From NCBI RefSeq assembly GCF_036336025.1, contig NZ_JAYKKE010000001.1, positions 439,790 through 503,789 of the forward strand: a DNA stretch of 64,000 nucleotides, given 5' to 3'. The stretch is from Stomatohabitans albus. Its GTDB lineage: Bacteria > Actinomycetota > Nitriliruptoria > Euzebyales > Euzebyaceae. Below are positions 26,979-37,250 of this stretch, in pieces. The position numbers were made by a program, and so were the translations under genes. Under the pieces are notes generated by a model. It saw only the letters and a program-made list of their open reading frames with translations. It searched no databases and was not told the origin of the DNA. Numbering within the stretch: the stretch's first letter is position 1; every line of letters starts with the position of its first letter.

Positions 26979-27992
26979 TCACGCAATGCGGTCAACGGCT
27001 TTGGCGGCCATAGCCATGAGGGCATCGATAATGTCTTCGCGTCCTCCAACGAGTGAACCCAAGGCCACACCAGCTCGATCAATATGGTCAAAGGCTAACG
27101 CCCGCGCCTGTTCAATAGCCGGGTGGGCTCGTAGATAGTCAACCGCGAGCGCCACATGCTCTTGCGTTGGATCATCAACCCAGCGGGCAAGATCGCTATC
27201 TAGCCCATCAGTTTGTATCGCAAACAAGACCGGAAGGGTACGCACGCCTTCCCGAAGGTCAGTACCAGGCGTTTTGCCACTAACCTCGGTATCCGCCGTA
27301 ATATCAATCACGTCATCTGCGATTTGAAAGGCCATTCCCGTGTGATAGCCGAATTGACGTAAACATGCGACAGCCTCATCATCAAGACCACTAACCATGC
27401 CCCCAATGGCGGCACTTGAGGCAACAAGACTGGCTGTTTTCCCCTCAATAGCTGAAAGGTACCGCTCAACGGATGGGGTAAGCGCAGGGAGTTGATGTGT
27501 ATTTGCGTGTGCACTCGTCACTACTTCTCGAATTTGTCCACGCGCCAAACTGGCCACACATCGAGCCAATTCTGGTACGACACGAGCATCTAATGTGCTT
27601 GCCATCAGCGAAGCACGCGCAAGCAACCAGTCACCAGCCAAAATCGCAACGGTGTTCGACCACTGTTCGTGTGCAGATGGCTGGTTGCGTCGGGTGGGCG
27701 CATTATCCATAACATCATCGTGATACAAGGTGCTCTGATGGGTTAACTCAACAAGTACCGCACCATCAATCGCATCTGGATGGGTGGGTTCCATACCACC
27801 GACCATTGACGATAATAGAGACACGACGGGACGAAACCGTTTGCCACCTGCATGATTTAAGTGACCGGTTACAAGGGTGACGAGGCTCTCATCATCAGCA
27901 AACGATGCTTCAAGGCGGGCTTCAACGGCACGCAAGGCGTCGGTGAGGTCAAGTCCATACTGTTTGGCTTCGGCAATCAGGGGGCTGGTCAT
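26979..27992 (-). CDS. Trans-polyprenyl diphosphate synthase
   Basis: The 337-residue enzyme extends isoprenoid diphosphates, most likely for the menaquinone side chain given the men genes in this window. The first aspartate-rich motif is YHDDVMD (about 82-88) and the second is QIADDVIDIT (about 216-225). I use ATG 27992 rather than 27998: TAGGTT (27999-28004) ends six bases before 27992, the leaderless spacing repeated elsewhere here. Chain length cannot be told by eye. It is convergent with tetR. Confidence 0.92.
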   Translation of the reverse strand: MTSPLIAEAKQYGLDLTDALRAVEARLEASFADDESLVTLVTGHLNHAGGKRFRPVVSLLSSMVGGMEPTHPDAIDGAVLVELTHQSTLYHDDVMDNAPTRRNQPSAHEQWSNTVAILAGDWLLARASLMASTLDARVVPELARCVASLARGQIREVVTSAHANTHQLPALTPSVERYLSAIEGKTASLVASSAAIGGMVSGLDDEAVACLRQFGYHTGMAFQIADDVIDITADTEVSGKTPGTDLREGVRTLPVLFAIQTDGLDSDLARWVDDPTQEHVALAVDYLRAHPAIEQARALAFDHIDRAGVALGSLVGGREDIIDALMAMAAKAVDRIA

Positions 27993-28114
27993 ACCCATAA
28001 CCTAGCCCACACCACCTATGAATCAGCCGTTTTGGACGTGCGATGGGATATTCAACGTGCAGAACCAAGCACGAATACCGGCGCTTATCCCCTGCGCAGA
28101 GCGCTGAGCAGGCA

Positions 28115-28864
28115 TTATTCAGGGAGTTGCGTGATCCAAACTTCCGTGACCATATGCAGATCTACAGATTCTTGCTGCAAATCTGGGTGCGTGTCGACCA
28201 CATGCTGCAACGCTTTTTTTCGGATCAGCTTTTGGGTTGGACTCATCACTCGGTACGCCGAATGAGTTGTGTAGAGATCAACGAGATGCTTAGTGGGAAA
28301 CCGTCGAATCCAGGGGATGAAGTGACGTACTGTTGGCCCAAACGGGGTGGTTGGGAATTCAGCATGGGCGATCATCCCACCAGGTGTGGCTGTTGAGTGC
28401 GGCTGAATCTCAGCGAAGGACTGGTGCCAACCTGGTACCGCAGACTCCAAGTTCCAAATAATTGCGAACTGTCCACCCGGTTTCAAAACACGAGCAACTT
28501 CAGCACTTGTTGTTACGGGATCCATCCAGTGCCAAGCCGTTGCGGTCACGACGACATCAACATCGTTATCCGGTAACCGGATGAATTCGGCGGTTCCGTG
28601 AATCTGTTCAGCTTCAGGAGCTCGTCGAGCCAAAATAGCCAGCATGGCTTCACTCGGGTCAACCACAACTACCTCGGGCACCCTCTTGACCAAATCTTGG
28701 GTCAACAAGCCAGTGCCCGCACCAAGTTCAAGAACTCGTTGCGCACCCTCGGGAATGATCAGGTCGATCGCTTCAGCAGGATAGCCCGGACGGTACCGAT
28801 CGAATTGTTCTGCTCCGGTTTGAAATGACTGGGCGCGGCGCAAGCGCTCAAGCAAATTAGGCAT
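28115..28864 (-). CDS. Class I SAM-dependent methyltransferase
   Basis: The 249-residue protein has the SAM-binding glycine motif VLELGAGTGLLTQDL (about 44-58), an acidic residue in VVVDPSE and the post-motif VLKPGGQFAII. The substrate is unknown; it does not match MenG, which is encoded elsewhere in the window. The start at 28864 is preceded by TACACT (28872-28877) seven bases upstream, a likely -10, with no Shine-Dalgarno. Its 3' end lies about 115 bases upstream of the polyprenyl synthase start. Confidence 0.85.
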   Translation of the reverse strand: MPNLLERLRRAQSFQTGAEQFDRYRPGYPAEAIDLIIPEGAQRVLELGAGTGLLTQDLVKRVPEVVVVDPSEAMLAILARRAPEAEQIHGTAEFIRLPDNDVDVVVTATAWHWMDPVTTSAEVARVLKPGGQFAIIWNLESAVPGWHQSFAEIQPHSTATPGGMIAHAEFPTTPFGPTVRHFIPWIRRFPTKHLVDLYTTHSAYRVMSPTQKLIRKKALQHVVDTHPDLQQESVDLHMVTEVWITQLPE

Positions 28865-28921
28865 ATGCCTGAGTGTAGTGGCTTTTAGTTAGTCTGTTAT
28901 CCTCCTACACCTATTTCACCT

Positions 28922-28969
28922 AAATTGGGCAAGCGTTCTTTCTCATGAGTTTATGTGCCCGATTTTTTT
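28922..28969 (+). terminator. Possible orphan intrinsic terminator
   Basis: AAATTGGGCA (28922-28931) pairs with TGCCCGATTT (28956-28965), with one wobble pair, and a run of seven Ts (28963-28969) overlaps the right arm. On the plus strand it resembles a terminator, but no plus-strand gene lies just upstream. The 24-base loop is long, so it is a weak call. Confidence 0.35.
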
Positions 28970-28980
28970 CTGTTAAATAG

Positions 28981-29010
28981 CTAACGCAGCCACGATAGTG
29001 GCCGCGTTAG
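28981..29010 (-). terminator. Hairpin terminator after nuoN
   Basis: On the minus strand a 13-base stem with one wobble pair (CTAACGCGGCCAC against GTGGCTGCGTTAG) and a four-base loop lies 20 bases past the nuoN stop. The tail after it (CTATTTAAC) is only partly T-rich. It probably ends the nuo transcript. Confidence 0.7.
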
Positions 29011-29029
29011 TAGGGTTAAAAAAGAATAC

Positions 29030-30817
29030 TTAACCACCTAAGACAGATGCCGCCTGGTTGCCCAGCAAAATCAAGATGGCTGGCAAAAGCCCGAAGACAA
29101 GCACGGCCATCGTAGACATACCTGTTCCTAACAAGGTGCCCGGAGCCATCATCATGTCTGGCAGTTCAGCAGTCTTTGCGGTTTCCTCACCCATCCAAAT
29201 CTTGGCAATAATGCCAAGGTAGAACACGCTGGCAATAACGCTCGCCGTCAATGCAACACCAACGGCCCAGTATTGGCCGGCTTGAAAGGCAGGCATAAAG
29301 ACACTGAGTTTGGCGATAAACCCAACGGTTCCAGGAATACCAGCCAGGCTGATTAAACAAATGCTGAGCATCGCGCCCACGCCGGCATTCCGTCGCCCAG
29401 TTCCGGATAGGTCAGCGAGTTGGGGTGATCCCATCATTCGGCGTTCCAGGAAGGAGACACACCCAAAGGCACCAATGACGGCCAGACCATATCCAAAGAG
29501 GTAGATCATTAACCCAGATACGCCATTGCGTGCCCCTGTTCCACTGAAATCCGTAGCAAGAAGCGCCAGGGTCAAATAGCCCGCATGCGTGATCGCAGAC
29601 CAGCCAAGAATACGTTTCACATCCTTGGTAGTTATTGCACCGACAGCACCAATAACCATCGTGGCACAGCCAAGCAAGAACACGATAGGCATCCAGGTCC
29701 ACTGGAGTGGAGCGAGCCCAACCGCAAACAACCGCATGAAGGCAACAAAGGCGGCAACTTTAGTGCCCGCAGCCATAAAAGCGGTGACCGGAGTGGGGGC
29801 ACCCTGATAAACATCAGGCATCCAGAAGTGGAAGGGGACGAGCCCGACCTTAAAGGCTAAACCAACCAAGGTGAGGATAATCGCACCGGTGAGCGCCCCA
29901 TTGGGTGTGGTTAATGGTGCAAGGCTCTGACCAAGGGCGGAAATAACTGTTGTGCCGGTAAGCCCGTACAACAGAGCCATCCCATACAGCATGACAGCTG
30001 AGGCCGTAGAGCCGAGAATGAAGTATTTGATTGCGGCTTCTTGGCTATTTAAATCGCGCTTGGCAAAAGCCGTCAGGACATAAAGGGCCAAGGAGAAAAT
30101 CTCAACACCAACAAAGACCATCAGCAAATTGTCTGTACTGGCCATGATCGTCATACCCAAGGCACTGAGTACCAGTAAGGGGTAATACTCACCACGATGA
30201 ATCTGGCGCGTTTCAAGATATTCGTAACTCATCGGAATAATGAGCATGAGGATCAGGCACAGTATCCCCCGTGCCGCCAAGCTAATCCCATCTACGACGA
30301 GCATGGCGTTCAAATAGGCATTGACATCAAGCAATGAAGAACCAGTTGAACCAGTCGTCACATCAATAACGCTTAATGACTTGGGGTCATTGATCCACAA
30401 GTTGATGGTCATTGCCAGTCCAATTGTGGCACCAAGCCAGGTAATGAGGCTCACCATTAGGCGCGGACGAGCGGACAAGGTCATCGCCAACACAAATTGG
30501 ACGATCCCCAGTAACCCGACTGCACCACCCAAAATAAGGGTGGAATTGCTGGGCGTGGAGAACAGAATCCCCATCACAGAGAGCGTGATTGAAATGAGCA
30601 GAATCGTAAAACTCATTCCTTTGCGTTGATGTTTTGCTGCATCCAGCGCTAAGGCTATGAGGGCTGCGGCAAAGAGAACTAACTCAACACTGATGGACTG
30701 CCAAGGAATCGTTGGGGTTCCACCCGTCGCCCCTAGGCCTTGAAGCAGAGACGGATCAATGGTGAACCCTTCAGGGGTTTGTGCTTGCCCAAAGGCAACA
30801 ACTGTAGGCCACGACAT
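29030..30817 (-). CDS. nuoN: NADH dehydrogenase subunit N
   Basis: NuoN is one of the three antiporter-like proton-pumping subunits of the membrane arm of complex I. The 595-residue protein is strongly hydrophobic, with many spans and the family stretch VGLVPFHFWMPDVYQGAPTPVTAFMAAG (lysine and histidine of the pumping channel). It is longer than the E. coli protein because of an N-terminal extension of about 60 residues. Its ATG overlaps the nuoM stop by one base. It is the last gene of the operon. Confidence 0.97.
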   Translation of the reverse strand: MSWPTVVAFGQAQTPEGFTIDPSLLQGLGATGGTPTIPWQSISVELVLFAAALIALALDAAKHQRKGMSFTILLISITLSVMGILFSTPSNSTLILGGAVGLLGIVQFVLAMTLSARPRLMVSLITWLGATIGLAMTINLWINDPKSLSVIDVTTGSTGSSLLDVNAYLNAMLVVDGISLAARGILCLILMLIIPMSYEYLETRQIHRGEYYPLLVLSALGMTIMASTDNLLMVFVGVEIFSLALYVLTAFAKRDLNSQEAAIKYFILGSTASAVMLYGMALLYGLTGTTVISALGQSLAPLTTPNGALTGAIILTLVGLAFKVGLVPFHFWMPDVYQGAPTPVTAFMAAGTKVAAFVAFMRLFAVGLAPLQWTWMPIVFLLGCATMVIGAVGAITTKDVKRILGWSAITHAGYLTLALLATDFSGTGARNGVSGLMIYLFGYGLAVIGAFGCVSFLERRMMGSPQLADLSGTGRRNAGVGAMLSICLISLAGIPGTVGFIAKLSVFMPAFQAGQYWAVGVALTASVIASVFYLGIIAKIWMGEETAKTAELPDMMMAPGTLLGTGMSTMAVLVFGLLPAILILLGNQAASVLGG

Positions 30818-32319
30818 TAGTTACCCTCCGTGGGTTGTTCGGGAGCCATTTGGGTAGCGGCCGGTGCGGTAGCACCTAAGAGGTGATCTACCGCCGGATT
30901 GACTACATCAAACAGGGGAGCTGGATACAACCCGAAGATCAGCATGAGAATTACTAGGGGGTAGACGAGATAGCGCTGTGGGCCAGTCAGGTCACCCATA
31001 TGCTCACTGGCGCCTCGTACGGGACCAAAGAATGCACGTTGGTATGCCCACAAGAAGTACACAGCGGCAAGGATTACGCCTGTTGCTGCCACCGCGGTCA
31101 GTCTCGGTAATACCCCATAAGAGCCGACCATGATGGAAAACTCACCGGGGAACCCGTTTAGGCCAGGAACTGCAATGGATGCCATCACGGTGTAAAGGAA
31201 AATCCCACCGAGGACTGGTGCTTTGGAAAATATGCCTCCATGATCGTCGATGCGATTGGTACCAGAGTGAAGCACGAGCCAGCCGACGAGCATGAGCAGT
31301 GCGGCTGTGGTGATCCCGTGGTTCACCATTTGGATAATGGCACCAGCGACCGAAACATTGGTTGCGGCAAAAATACCCAAGGCGATAAACCCAAGGTGGG
31401 CCAAGGATGAATAGGCGATGAGCCGCTTCAAATCCTTTTGGGCCGCAGCAATCATTGCCCCGATGATGATGCCGAGCACAGCCAGCGTTCCAGCGAGCGT
31501 GGCTTGCTGTTCAGCAGCTTGAGGTAATAACCCCACATTGAGGCGAATGAACCCGTAGGCACCAACTTTGCCCATTACGGCCGCGAGAAGTACGGCGATA
31601 GGGATAGGTGCAGATGCGTAGGCGCTAGCCTGCCAGGTGTGGAAAGGCATTAAGGGGAGCTTGATCGCAAATGCAAGGAAGAACAGCCAAAAGACAGGCG
31701 TTTGAACGGCAAGTGGTAGGCCTGCCCCATGGAGTTGGGCGATATTAAATGAGCCAGTATTGACCCAGATATAGATGATGCCTGCGAGGAAGGAAAACCC
31801 ACCGACCAGGGTGTAGACAAAGAACTTCATTGCCGCACGTACCCGGTCCTCAGTCCCAAAGGCGCCGATTGCTAACCAGGTGGGAATGAGCATCACTTCA
31901 AAGAACAAGTAGAACAGAACAAGATCATTGGCAAGGAATACACCAATAAGTGGTGCCTGCATGCCTAAGAGACTCATGGCCAACCCTCGCATATGGTGCT
32001 CGGTATGCCACATGTAAGCCACCAGGAAGGGCACAAGGAAGGTAATTAGGCCGACCATAACAAGACTGATGCCGTCTGCGCCTAATGCATAATTTACATT
32101 CCAGGCAGGAATCCATGCGTGTGTTTCAACAAATTGAAGGCCAGGAACACCACGCTGGAACGTAAACCATGCGTAGACGAATTCAGCAAAGGTCAATAGA
32201 GATGTTGCTAACGCAATCGCTCGAATGGCAGCGTGCTGTGTTGACTTAAGGAAGGCGATGAGCAGGGCACCAAGGGCAGGTGTTGCGATAAGTAGGGTCA
32301 AAATTGGGATCGTTGTCAT
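30817..32319 (-). CDS. nuoM: NADH dehydrogenase subunit M
   Basis: NuoM is an antiporter-like proton-pumping subunit of complex I. The 500-residue protein is hydrophobic and has the family segments FFEVMLIPTWLAIGAFG (with the pumping glutamate), AFAIKLPLMPFHTWQASAY and RLIAYSSLAHLGFIALG. It starts one base after nuoL ends and its stop overlaps the nuoN start. The C-terminus is short and polar. Confidence 0.97.
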   Translation of the reverse strand: MTTIPILTLLIATPALGALLIAFLKSTQHAAIRAIALATSLLTFAEFVYAWFTFQRGVPGLQFVETHAWIPAWNVNYALGADGISLVMVGLITFLVPFLVAYMWHTEHHMRGLAMSLLGMQAPLIGVFLANDLVLFYLFFEVMLIPTWLAIGAFGTEDRVRAAMKFFVYTLVGGFSFLAGIIYIWVNTGSFNIAQLHGAGLPLAVQTPVFWLFFLAFAIKLPLMPFHTWQASAYASAPIPIAVLLAAVMGKVGAYGFIRLNVGLLPQAAEQQATLAGTLAVLGIIIGAMIAAAQKDLKRLIAYSSLAHLGFIALGIFAATNVSVAGAIIQMVNHGITTAALLMLVGWLVLHSGTNRIDDHGGIFSKAPVLGGIFLYTVMASIAVPGLNGFPGEFSIMVGSYGVLPRLTAVAATGVILAAVYFLWAYQRAFFGPVRGASEHMGDLTGPQRYLVYPLVILMLIFGLYPAPLFDVVNPAVDHLLGATAPAATQMAPEQPTEGN

Positions 32320-32320
32320 C

Positions 32321-34222
32321 CTATGCTCCCAACAAGGTCAGGCCGACGATGGCTGCCATCACAAGAACACCAACCAGAATCCCGCCAGCGTAGGTACGAA
32401 CCTGGCCGGACTGGAGGTTGCGTACTGAATCGCTAGCCGCTTTGGTTACGGTGCCTGACCCTTCAACAAGACCGTCAACGAAGAAGCGGTCGACGAATGA
32501 TAGGAAGATAGCAAATGGTTTTGCTACATCAGAAGTAAATCGTTCATAGGCTGCGTCATACCAGAAGGCGTTACGAGCCATATCCCCGTACATGCCACCA
32601 GCGACCGTGAGTTTGGACGCCACCGGGTTGCGGTTGAGCATGTAGCCAAGGGCAATACCGAGGAGACCAACCGCAACTGCGGTACCCATCTGTATGGTGT
32701 GATCAATCACATGGGCATGACCTTCATAGGGTGCAATCGTGTGCGCCAGCCAATGTTCTAGCCACCCGGTCGCATTTAACAACCCACCAACGAGTGAGCC
32801 AACCGCAAGGAGCAACATGGGGAGGGTCATTGATAGCGGGCTTTCGTGTGGATGCGCGCCAGCTTCCCAGCGTGGTTCTCCCATGAAGATAAGCACAAAC
32901 CACCGTGTCATATAGAACGCGGTGAGTAATGCCGTGAAAATACCGATACCCCATACTGCGAGGCCTGCCCCGCCGAGATCGGCGGCCGATGCAAGCACTT
33001 CTTCTTTGGAGAAGAATCCGCTTGTCAAGGGGAAGCCAGCAATCGCAAGCACACCAGCACCAGAGACGACGGCGGTGATTGGCATTTGTTTGGCCAGTCC
33101 ACCCATGCGACGAATGTCGGTGGAGTTAGCCATCGCATGCATGACTGAACCTGCAGCTAAGAACAGTGCAGCCTTGAAAAAACCGTGGGTAAGGAGATGG
33201 AAGGTTGACGCGGTGTGGTTTCCAGCACCGGCACCGATCATCATGTACCCCAGTTGTGAAATCGTCGACCACGCGAGGATTTGTTTGTATTCGTTTGTGA
33301 AGCACGCAACGATTGCGGCCATGAGTGCCGTCAAGGCACCGATCCACATGACAATTGGTAATACCCCACTCAGCGCAAATGGGATGCTCAGTCGGGCTAT
33401 AAGGTAGACACCCGCCGTGACCATGGTGGCGGCGTGGATAAGCGCAGAAACCGGTGTGGGGCCAGCCATCGCATCGGGCAACCAGAGGAATAAGGGGATC
33501 TGGGCACTTTTAGCGGTTGCACCAAAAAAGAGCAATACGCAGGCGGTGTATAAGACCCCTGGATCAACGTCGGGTGCTGCCGTGATCAGTGTTGGAATAT
33601 CTAATGTGCCAACACGCTGGAAGAGTAAGAACATGGCAATTAAGAACGCAGCATCACCGATACGGTTGATGACGAAGGCTTTCTTAGCTGCCGCGGCATA
33701 TACCGGATTATCGTGCCAGAACCCAATAAGAAGGAACGAGCACAATCCGACCAGTTCCCATCCCACAAAGAGTACGGGCAGGCTGGCACCCATGACAAGG
33801 ATGGCCATCGAACCGATGAACAAATTGAGGTAGCCAAAGAACCGGACGATGTTCTCGTCGTGGTGCATATAGCCCAAGCTGTACACATGGACTAAGAGAC
33901 CAACCCAGGTGACGAGCATAAGGAGTGCGGCACTGAGCGGGTCGATGAGGGTTGCCCACTGCACGGTAAAGGGGCCAGCCACAATCCAGGTCGCAACGGG
34001 CGCTAAGAGGGCGGGGGCACCTTCACCAGCAAGCTGTACTTGGAGGAAAGCAACTGTCGCCATGAGCGCAGTGGTCAGACTTGTGGCAGTTCCAAGCAAT
34101 GGGCCGACAACGCCAAGACGACGATTTCCTAATACGAGGACTGCTGAACTCGCTACACACAAGACCGGCAGGAGCCAGATCAATGCAGCCATGGAGCCAG
34201 GAGGGGGTTGAATCACGTTCAT
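32321..34222 (-). CDS. nuoL: NADH dehydrogenase subunit L
   Basis: NuoL is the outermost antiporter-like subunit of complex I, with a long C-terminal lateral helix. The 633-residue size is normal. Landmarks are FVGWELVGLCSFLLIGFW (pumping glutamate), AKSAQIPLFLWLPDAMAGPTPVSALIHAATMVTAGVY and ILAWSTISQLGYMMIG. It begins two bases past the nuoK stop, so it is translated in the operon. Confidence 0.97.
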   Translation of the reverse strand: MNVIQPPPGSMAALIWLLPVLCVASSAVLVLGNRRLGVVGPLLGTATSLTTALMATVAFLQVQLAGEGAPALLAPVATWIVAGPFTVQWATLIDPLSAALLMLVTWVGLLVHVYSLGYMHHDENIVRFFGYLNLFIGSMAILVMGASLPVLFVGWELVGLCSFLLIGFWHDNPVYAAAAKKAFVINRIGDAAFLIAMFLLFQRVGTLDIPTLITAAPDVDPGVLYTACVLLFFGATAKSAQIPLFLWLPDAMAGPTPVSALIHAATMVTAGVYLIARLSIPFALSGVLPIVMWIGALTALMAAIVACFTNEYKQILAWSTISQLGYMMIGAGAGNHTASTFHLLTHGFFKAALFLAAGSVMHAMANSTDIRRMGGLAKQMPITAVVSGAGVLAIAGFPLTSGFFSKEEVLASAADLGGAGLAVWGIGIFTALLTAFYMTRWFVLIFMGEPRWEAGAHPHESPLSMTLPMLLLAVGSLVGGLLNATGWLEHWLAHTIAPYEGHAHVIDHTIQMGTAVAVGLLGIALGYMLNRNPVASKLTVAGGMYGDMARNAFWYDAAYERFTSDVAKPFAIFLSFVDRFFVDGLVEGSGTVTKAASDSVRNLQSGQVRTYAGGILVGVLVMAAIVGLTLLGA

Positions 34223-34224
34223 TG

Positions 34225-34539
34225 TTACGCCTTCAAGTTCGCCAAATCGTCGGGGTCAATGGAGGCACGCAATCGGAACAGATTGACGATCAAGGCCAAC
34301 CCGACTGTGACTTCAGCAGCAGCAACAACCATGACAAAGAAGGCAATAATTTGTCCTTCAACTTGGCCGTGGAGCGCGCCGAAGGCCACAAAGGCCACGT
34401 TTGCGCTATTAAGCATCAGTTCGATGCACATAAAGACAACAATCAGATTCTTGCGAGTCATGACGCCAAATAACCCAATGGCGAACATGGCTGCACTCAG
34501 GCATAGGTAGTACCCGATTGGGATGCCTGCGCTAATCAT
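34225..34539 (-). CDS. nuoK: NADH dehydrogenase subunit K
   Basis: NuoK is a small three-span membrane subunit of complex I with a role in proton transfer. The 104-residue protein is of normal length; the glutamates in [15 protein letters not shown] and in [11 protein letters not shown] are the conserved charged residues of the family. ATGA overlap with the nuoJ stop indicates coupling. Confidence 0.97.
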   Translation of the reverse strand: MISAGIPIGYYLCLSAAMFAIGLFGVMTRKNLIVVFMCIELMLNSANVAFVAFGALHGQVEGQIIAFFVMVVAAAEVTVGLALIVNLFRLRASIDPDDLANLKA

Positions 34540-35324
34540 GCGCCCTCCTCTGTCTCTGAAACAGAATGTACGACGGTGTCATCGAATGCGAGGTCATCCT
34601 CATCGTCAACATCGTCATACTGTTCTATACCGGCCTGGGGTAGTGCCTCTCCAGGTGCGACGGCCTCACCGAATTCAACCAAGTCAGATGGCTTTTCATT
34701 GAACCGACCAATGATTAATGCTCCAACGGCCGCAACCGTCAATAACACCGCCATGACTTCAAATGGCCAAACATAGTTGGTGAATAAACCTACTCCGAGG
34801 TCATGTAAGACTTGTCCTTGGTCTAGGCTTAGCCCTTTGCAGGCAACCGATGGGTTTGCCTTTGCGGCTTCGACGACCGCCTCATTTGTATTGCAGGCGC
34901 TCGCCAGGCTCATCCAAGGGTTCAATACCCATCCTGCCAACCCGAGGAATACCGCACCGCTTCCCAGGGCCGCCGCGATATGCCGCGATTGTTTCCAATC
35001 CAGTCCAACCCCTTCAGCTTCAATGCCCAAGAGCATGATGACGAAGAGAAACAAAATAACGACAGCACCGGCATACACCGTTATTTGCATGGTGCCTAAG
35101 AACTGACCACCCAAGGCAAAATAAAACACCGCTACACAAAAGAAGTTGACCACTAAAAAGAGTGCCGCATGTACCGGACGTTTAATAAGAACTACTGCGA
35201 GGGCGCTGGCTAGTGCTAAGGGGCCAAGAATCCAAAAAAGAAAGAATTCTCCGCCACCTGAGGCAGATAGTGTTTCGGTCGCCTCCGCCCCTTGGGCGAA
35301 GATCGTGGGTATGAGCGCACCCAT
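34536..35324 (-). CDS. nuoJ: NADH dehydrogenase subunit J
   Basis: NuoJ is a hydrophobic membrane subunit of complex I next to NuoK. The 262-residue protein has the typical membrane region ([46 protein letters not shown]). The family core is about 170-180 residues; here a loop of about 45 residues in mid-protein and an acidic C-terminal tail of about 55 residues ([13 protein letters not shown]) are additions. Its ATG overlaps the nuoI stop by one base. Confidence 0.95.
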   Translation of the reverse strand: MGALIPTIFAQGAEATETLSASGGGEFFLFWILGPLALASALAVVLIKRPVHAALFLVVNFFCVAVFYFALGGQFLGTMQITVYAGAVVILFLFVIMLLGIEAEGVGLDWKQSRHIAAALGSGAVFLGLAGWVLNPWMSLASACNTNEAVVEAAKANPSVACKGLSLDQGQVLHDLGVGLFTNYVWPFEVMAVLLTVAAVGALIIGRFNEKPSDLVEFGEAVAPGEALPQAGIEQYDDVDDEDDLAFDDTVVHSVSETEEGA

Positions 35325-35980
35325 TAGGCGATCACCTCACCTTCAGAAGCGACCGGCTCATCAACAGGTTGGGGAACCGGTGACGGTGCCCCGGCGTCAA
35401 AGGCGTCCTGTGGCTTAGCCGTGCGATGACGGGCCGCTTCATAATGGTCGTTAGCTTTAATGGTCGGTTTCTGTCCAGCAAAGTTGTGCTGGTAGTACTC
35501 GACGTTGGAGTGCTCCACATCCTCATCTGTCATGGGTGTGGCTTTACCGCCTTCTGGGATTGGGGCAAGGAGACGGTCCTTGGTGTAGACCAAATCGTTA
35601 CGGTCATACTCGCTCAGCTCGAACTCATTGGTCATCGTGAGCGCCCGTGTTGGACACGCTTCAATGCACAATCCACAGAAAATGCAGCGTGAATAGTTGA
35701 TTTGGTAGTCAGCACCGTAGCGTTCACCGGGGCTGTACCGGGCTTCAGCAGTGTTGTCACCACCGCGAACAAAAATGGCGTCGGCTGGACAGGCCCAGGC
35801 GCACAATTCACACCCCACGCACTTTTCGAGACCATCGGCATGACGGTTTAATTGGTGCCGGCCGTGGAAGCGTTCCTGAACAACGGCAGGTTCATCGGGG
35901 TACCGGCGTGTCAGGTCCTTCTTTACGATGGATTTGGCGGTGAGACCAAACCCTTTAAATGCGTTTTCAAATGAGGACAT
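35324..35980 (-). CDS. nuoI: NADH dehydrogenase iron-sulphur subunit I
   Basis: NuoI carries clusters N6a and N6b of complex I. Two classic motifs bind two [4Fe-4S] clusters: [16 protein letters not shown] and [16 protein letters not shown]. The 218-residue length includes a C-terminal extension of low complexity after about residue 170 (Pro and His rich) that is not part of the family core. It starts one base after nuoH ends. Confidence 0.97.
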   Translation of the reverse strand: MSSFENAFKGFGLTAKSIVKKDLTRRYPDEPAVVQERFHGRHQLNRHADGLEKCVGCELCAWACPADAIFVRGGDNTAEARYSPGERYGADYQINYSRCIFCGLCIEACPTRALTMTNEFELSEYDRNDLVYTKDRLLAPIPEGGKATPMTDEDVEHSNVEYYQHNFAGQKPTIKANDHYEAARHRTAKPQDAFDAGAPSPVPQPVDEPVASEGEVIA

Positions 35981-35981
35981 A

Positions 35982-37250
35982 TCAGACTCCGGTCATAGAT
36001 GAGGACGTGGCCATCACGTCGTCATCGGATTCTTCTTCGAGGACATCATGGTCTTCAGAGGTGTCGTGATCTTCAGGGGCATCGTTCAGGAATGGTCCAA
36101 TAAACCAAGCAAGGGCGGTTAATAAAATGACCCCACCGAGCCAGGGAAGAACCTCAGCCACACTTGGCCCACCGTCAATGACACCGGTACGCATCGCAAC
36201 AATAAACCCGGTAGCAGCCACCCAGAAAATGCCGGTTGGCAACATGACTTTCCAACCCAAGTCCATCAGGTGCGGGTAGCGGAAACGAGGCATTGAGCCG
36301 CGGAACGCTACAAAGATGTATAAGAACACGAGGATCTTGATAAAGAACCAGATACCTGGCAAGAACATGTCAACAATGCCAATACCCGTTAATGGTCCAC
36401 CGGTGCCACCAAAGAATAAGGTGACCGTGAAGGCTGCCATGGTGATCATATTCATGAACTCAGCCAGGTAGAACATCGCGAATCGGGCAGCGGTGTATTC
36501 GGTCATGAACCCTGCGACCAGTTCGCCTTCAGCTTCTGGTAAGTCAAAGGGTGGACGACCAGTTTCAGCAAGACCAGCGGTAAAGAATAAAACGAACGCT
36601 GGGAACATTGGGATAACGTTCCATGCCGGTAACCATTCCAGTACCGGGATACCTGGAAATAGGGCAGCCCCCTGGGCGGCAACAATGTCACTCATGCGCA
36701 TTGACCCGTTCCAGATGAATACAGCACAGACACTCAGCCCAAAGGCGAGTTCGTAGGCAATCATTTGTGCGCTTGCGCGAACCCCACCCATCAGCGCATA
36801 TTTAGAGTTGGAGGCCCAACCGGCCAAGATGATGCCGTAGACCCCGATTGATGACCAGGCCAGCGCCCATAGCATCCCGACATTGGGATCCCATATCTGT
36901 AGGCGCACCTCTCGGCCAAACCATTCCATCGTGCCGCCAAAGGGGATGATGGCCATAAAGCTCATCCCCACCACTGCGCTGATCAGTGGTGCGATGACAT
37001 AGACCCCACGATCAACCTTTTCGGGGATCATATCTTCTTTGATGAAGAACTTGAGCCCGTCGATAAAGGACTGGAAAATACCCCAGGGGCCAATCTGAAT
37101 AGGACCAACGCGATACTGCATGCGTGCGATAAGCCGGCGTTCAAACCAAATAACCATCGCGGTACCTAAGAGCCAAAGCATGAGGCCCAAAAGTGCAACG
37201 AGGAAGACGATGAGAACGTCGAGCCAGTCGTTAATTCCGTTGACAGGCAT
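35982..37250 (-). CDS. nuoH: NADH dehydrogenase subunit H
   Basis: NuoH forms the quinone-binding interface of the membrane arm. The 422-residue protein has [35 protein letters not shown] and [20 protein letters not shown], both conserved in the family and lining the quinone cavity. An acidic tail ([19 protein letters not shown]) follows the last span and is unusual. Its ATG overlaps the nuoG stop by one base. Confidence 0.97.
   Translation of the reverse strand: MPVNGINDWLDVLIVFLVALLGLMLWLLGTAMVIWFERRLIARMQYRVGPIQIGPWGIFQSFIDGLKFFIKEDMIPEKVDRGVYVIAPLISAVVGMSFMAIIPFGGTMEWFGREVRLQIWDPNVGMLWALAWSSIGVYGIILAGWASNSKYALMGGVRASAQMIAYELAFGLSVCAVFIWNGSMRMSDIVAAQGAALFPGIPVLEWLPAWNVIPMFPAFVLFFTAGLAETGRPPFDLPEAEGELVAGFMTEYTAARFAMFYLAEFMNMITMAAFTVTLFFGGTGGPLTGIGIVDMFLPGIWFFIKILVFLYIFVAFRGSMPRFRYPHLMDLGWKVMLPTGIFWVAATGFIVAMRTGVIDGGPSVAEVLPWLGGVILLTALAWFIGPFLNDAPEDHDTSEDHDVLEEESDDDVMATSSSMTGV

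Noticed and set aside
32922-33407. 161-residue frame opposite nuoL
   Set aside because: It is a shadow of the nuoL coding region on the reverse strand; nuoL is unmistakable.
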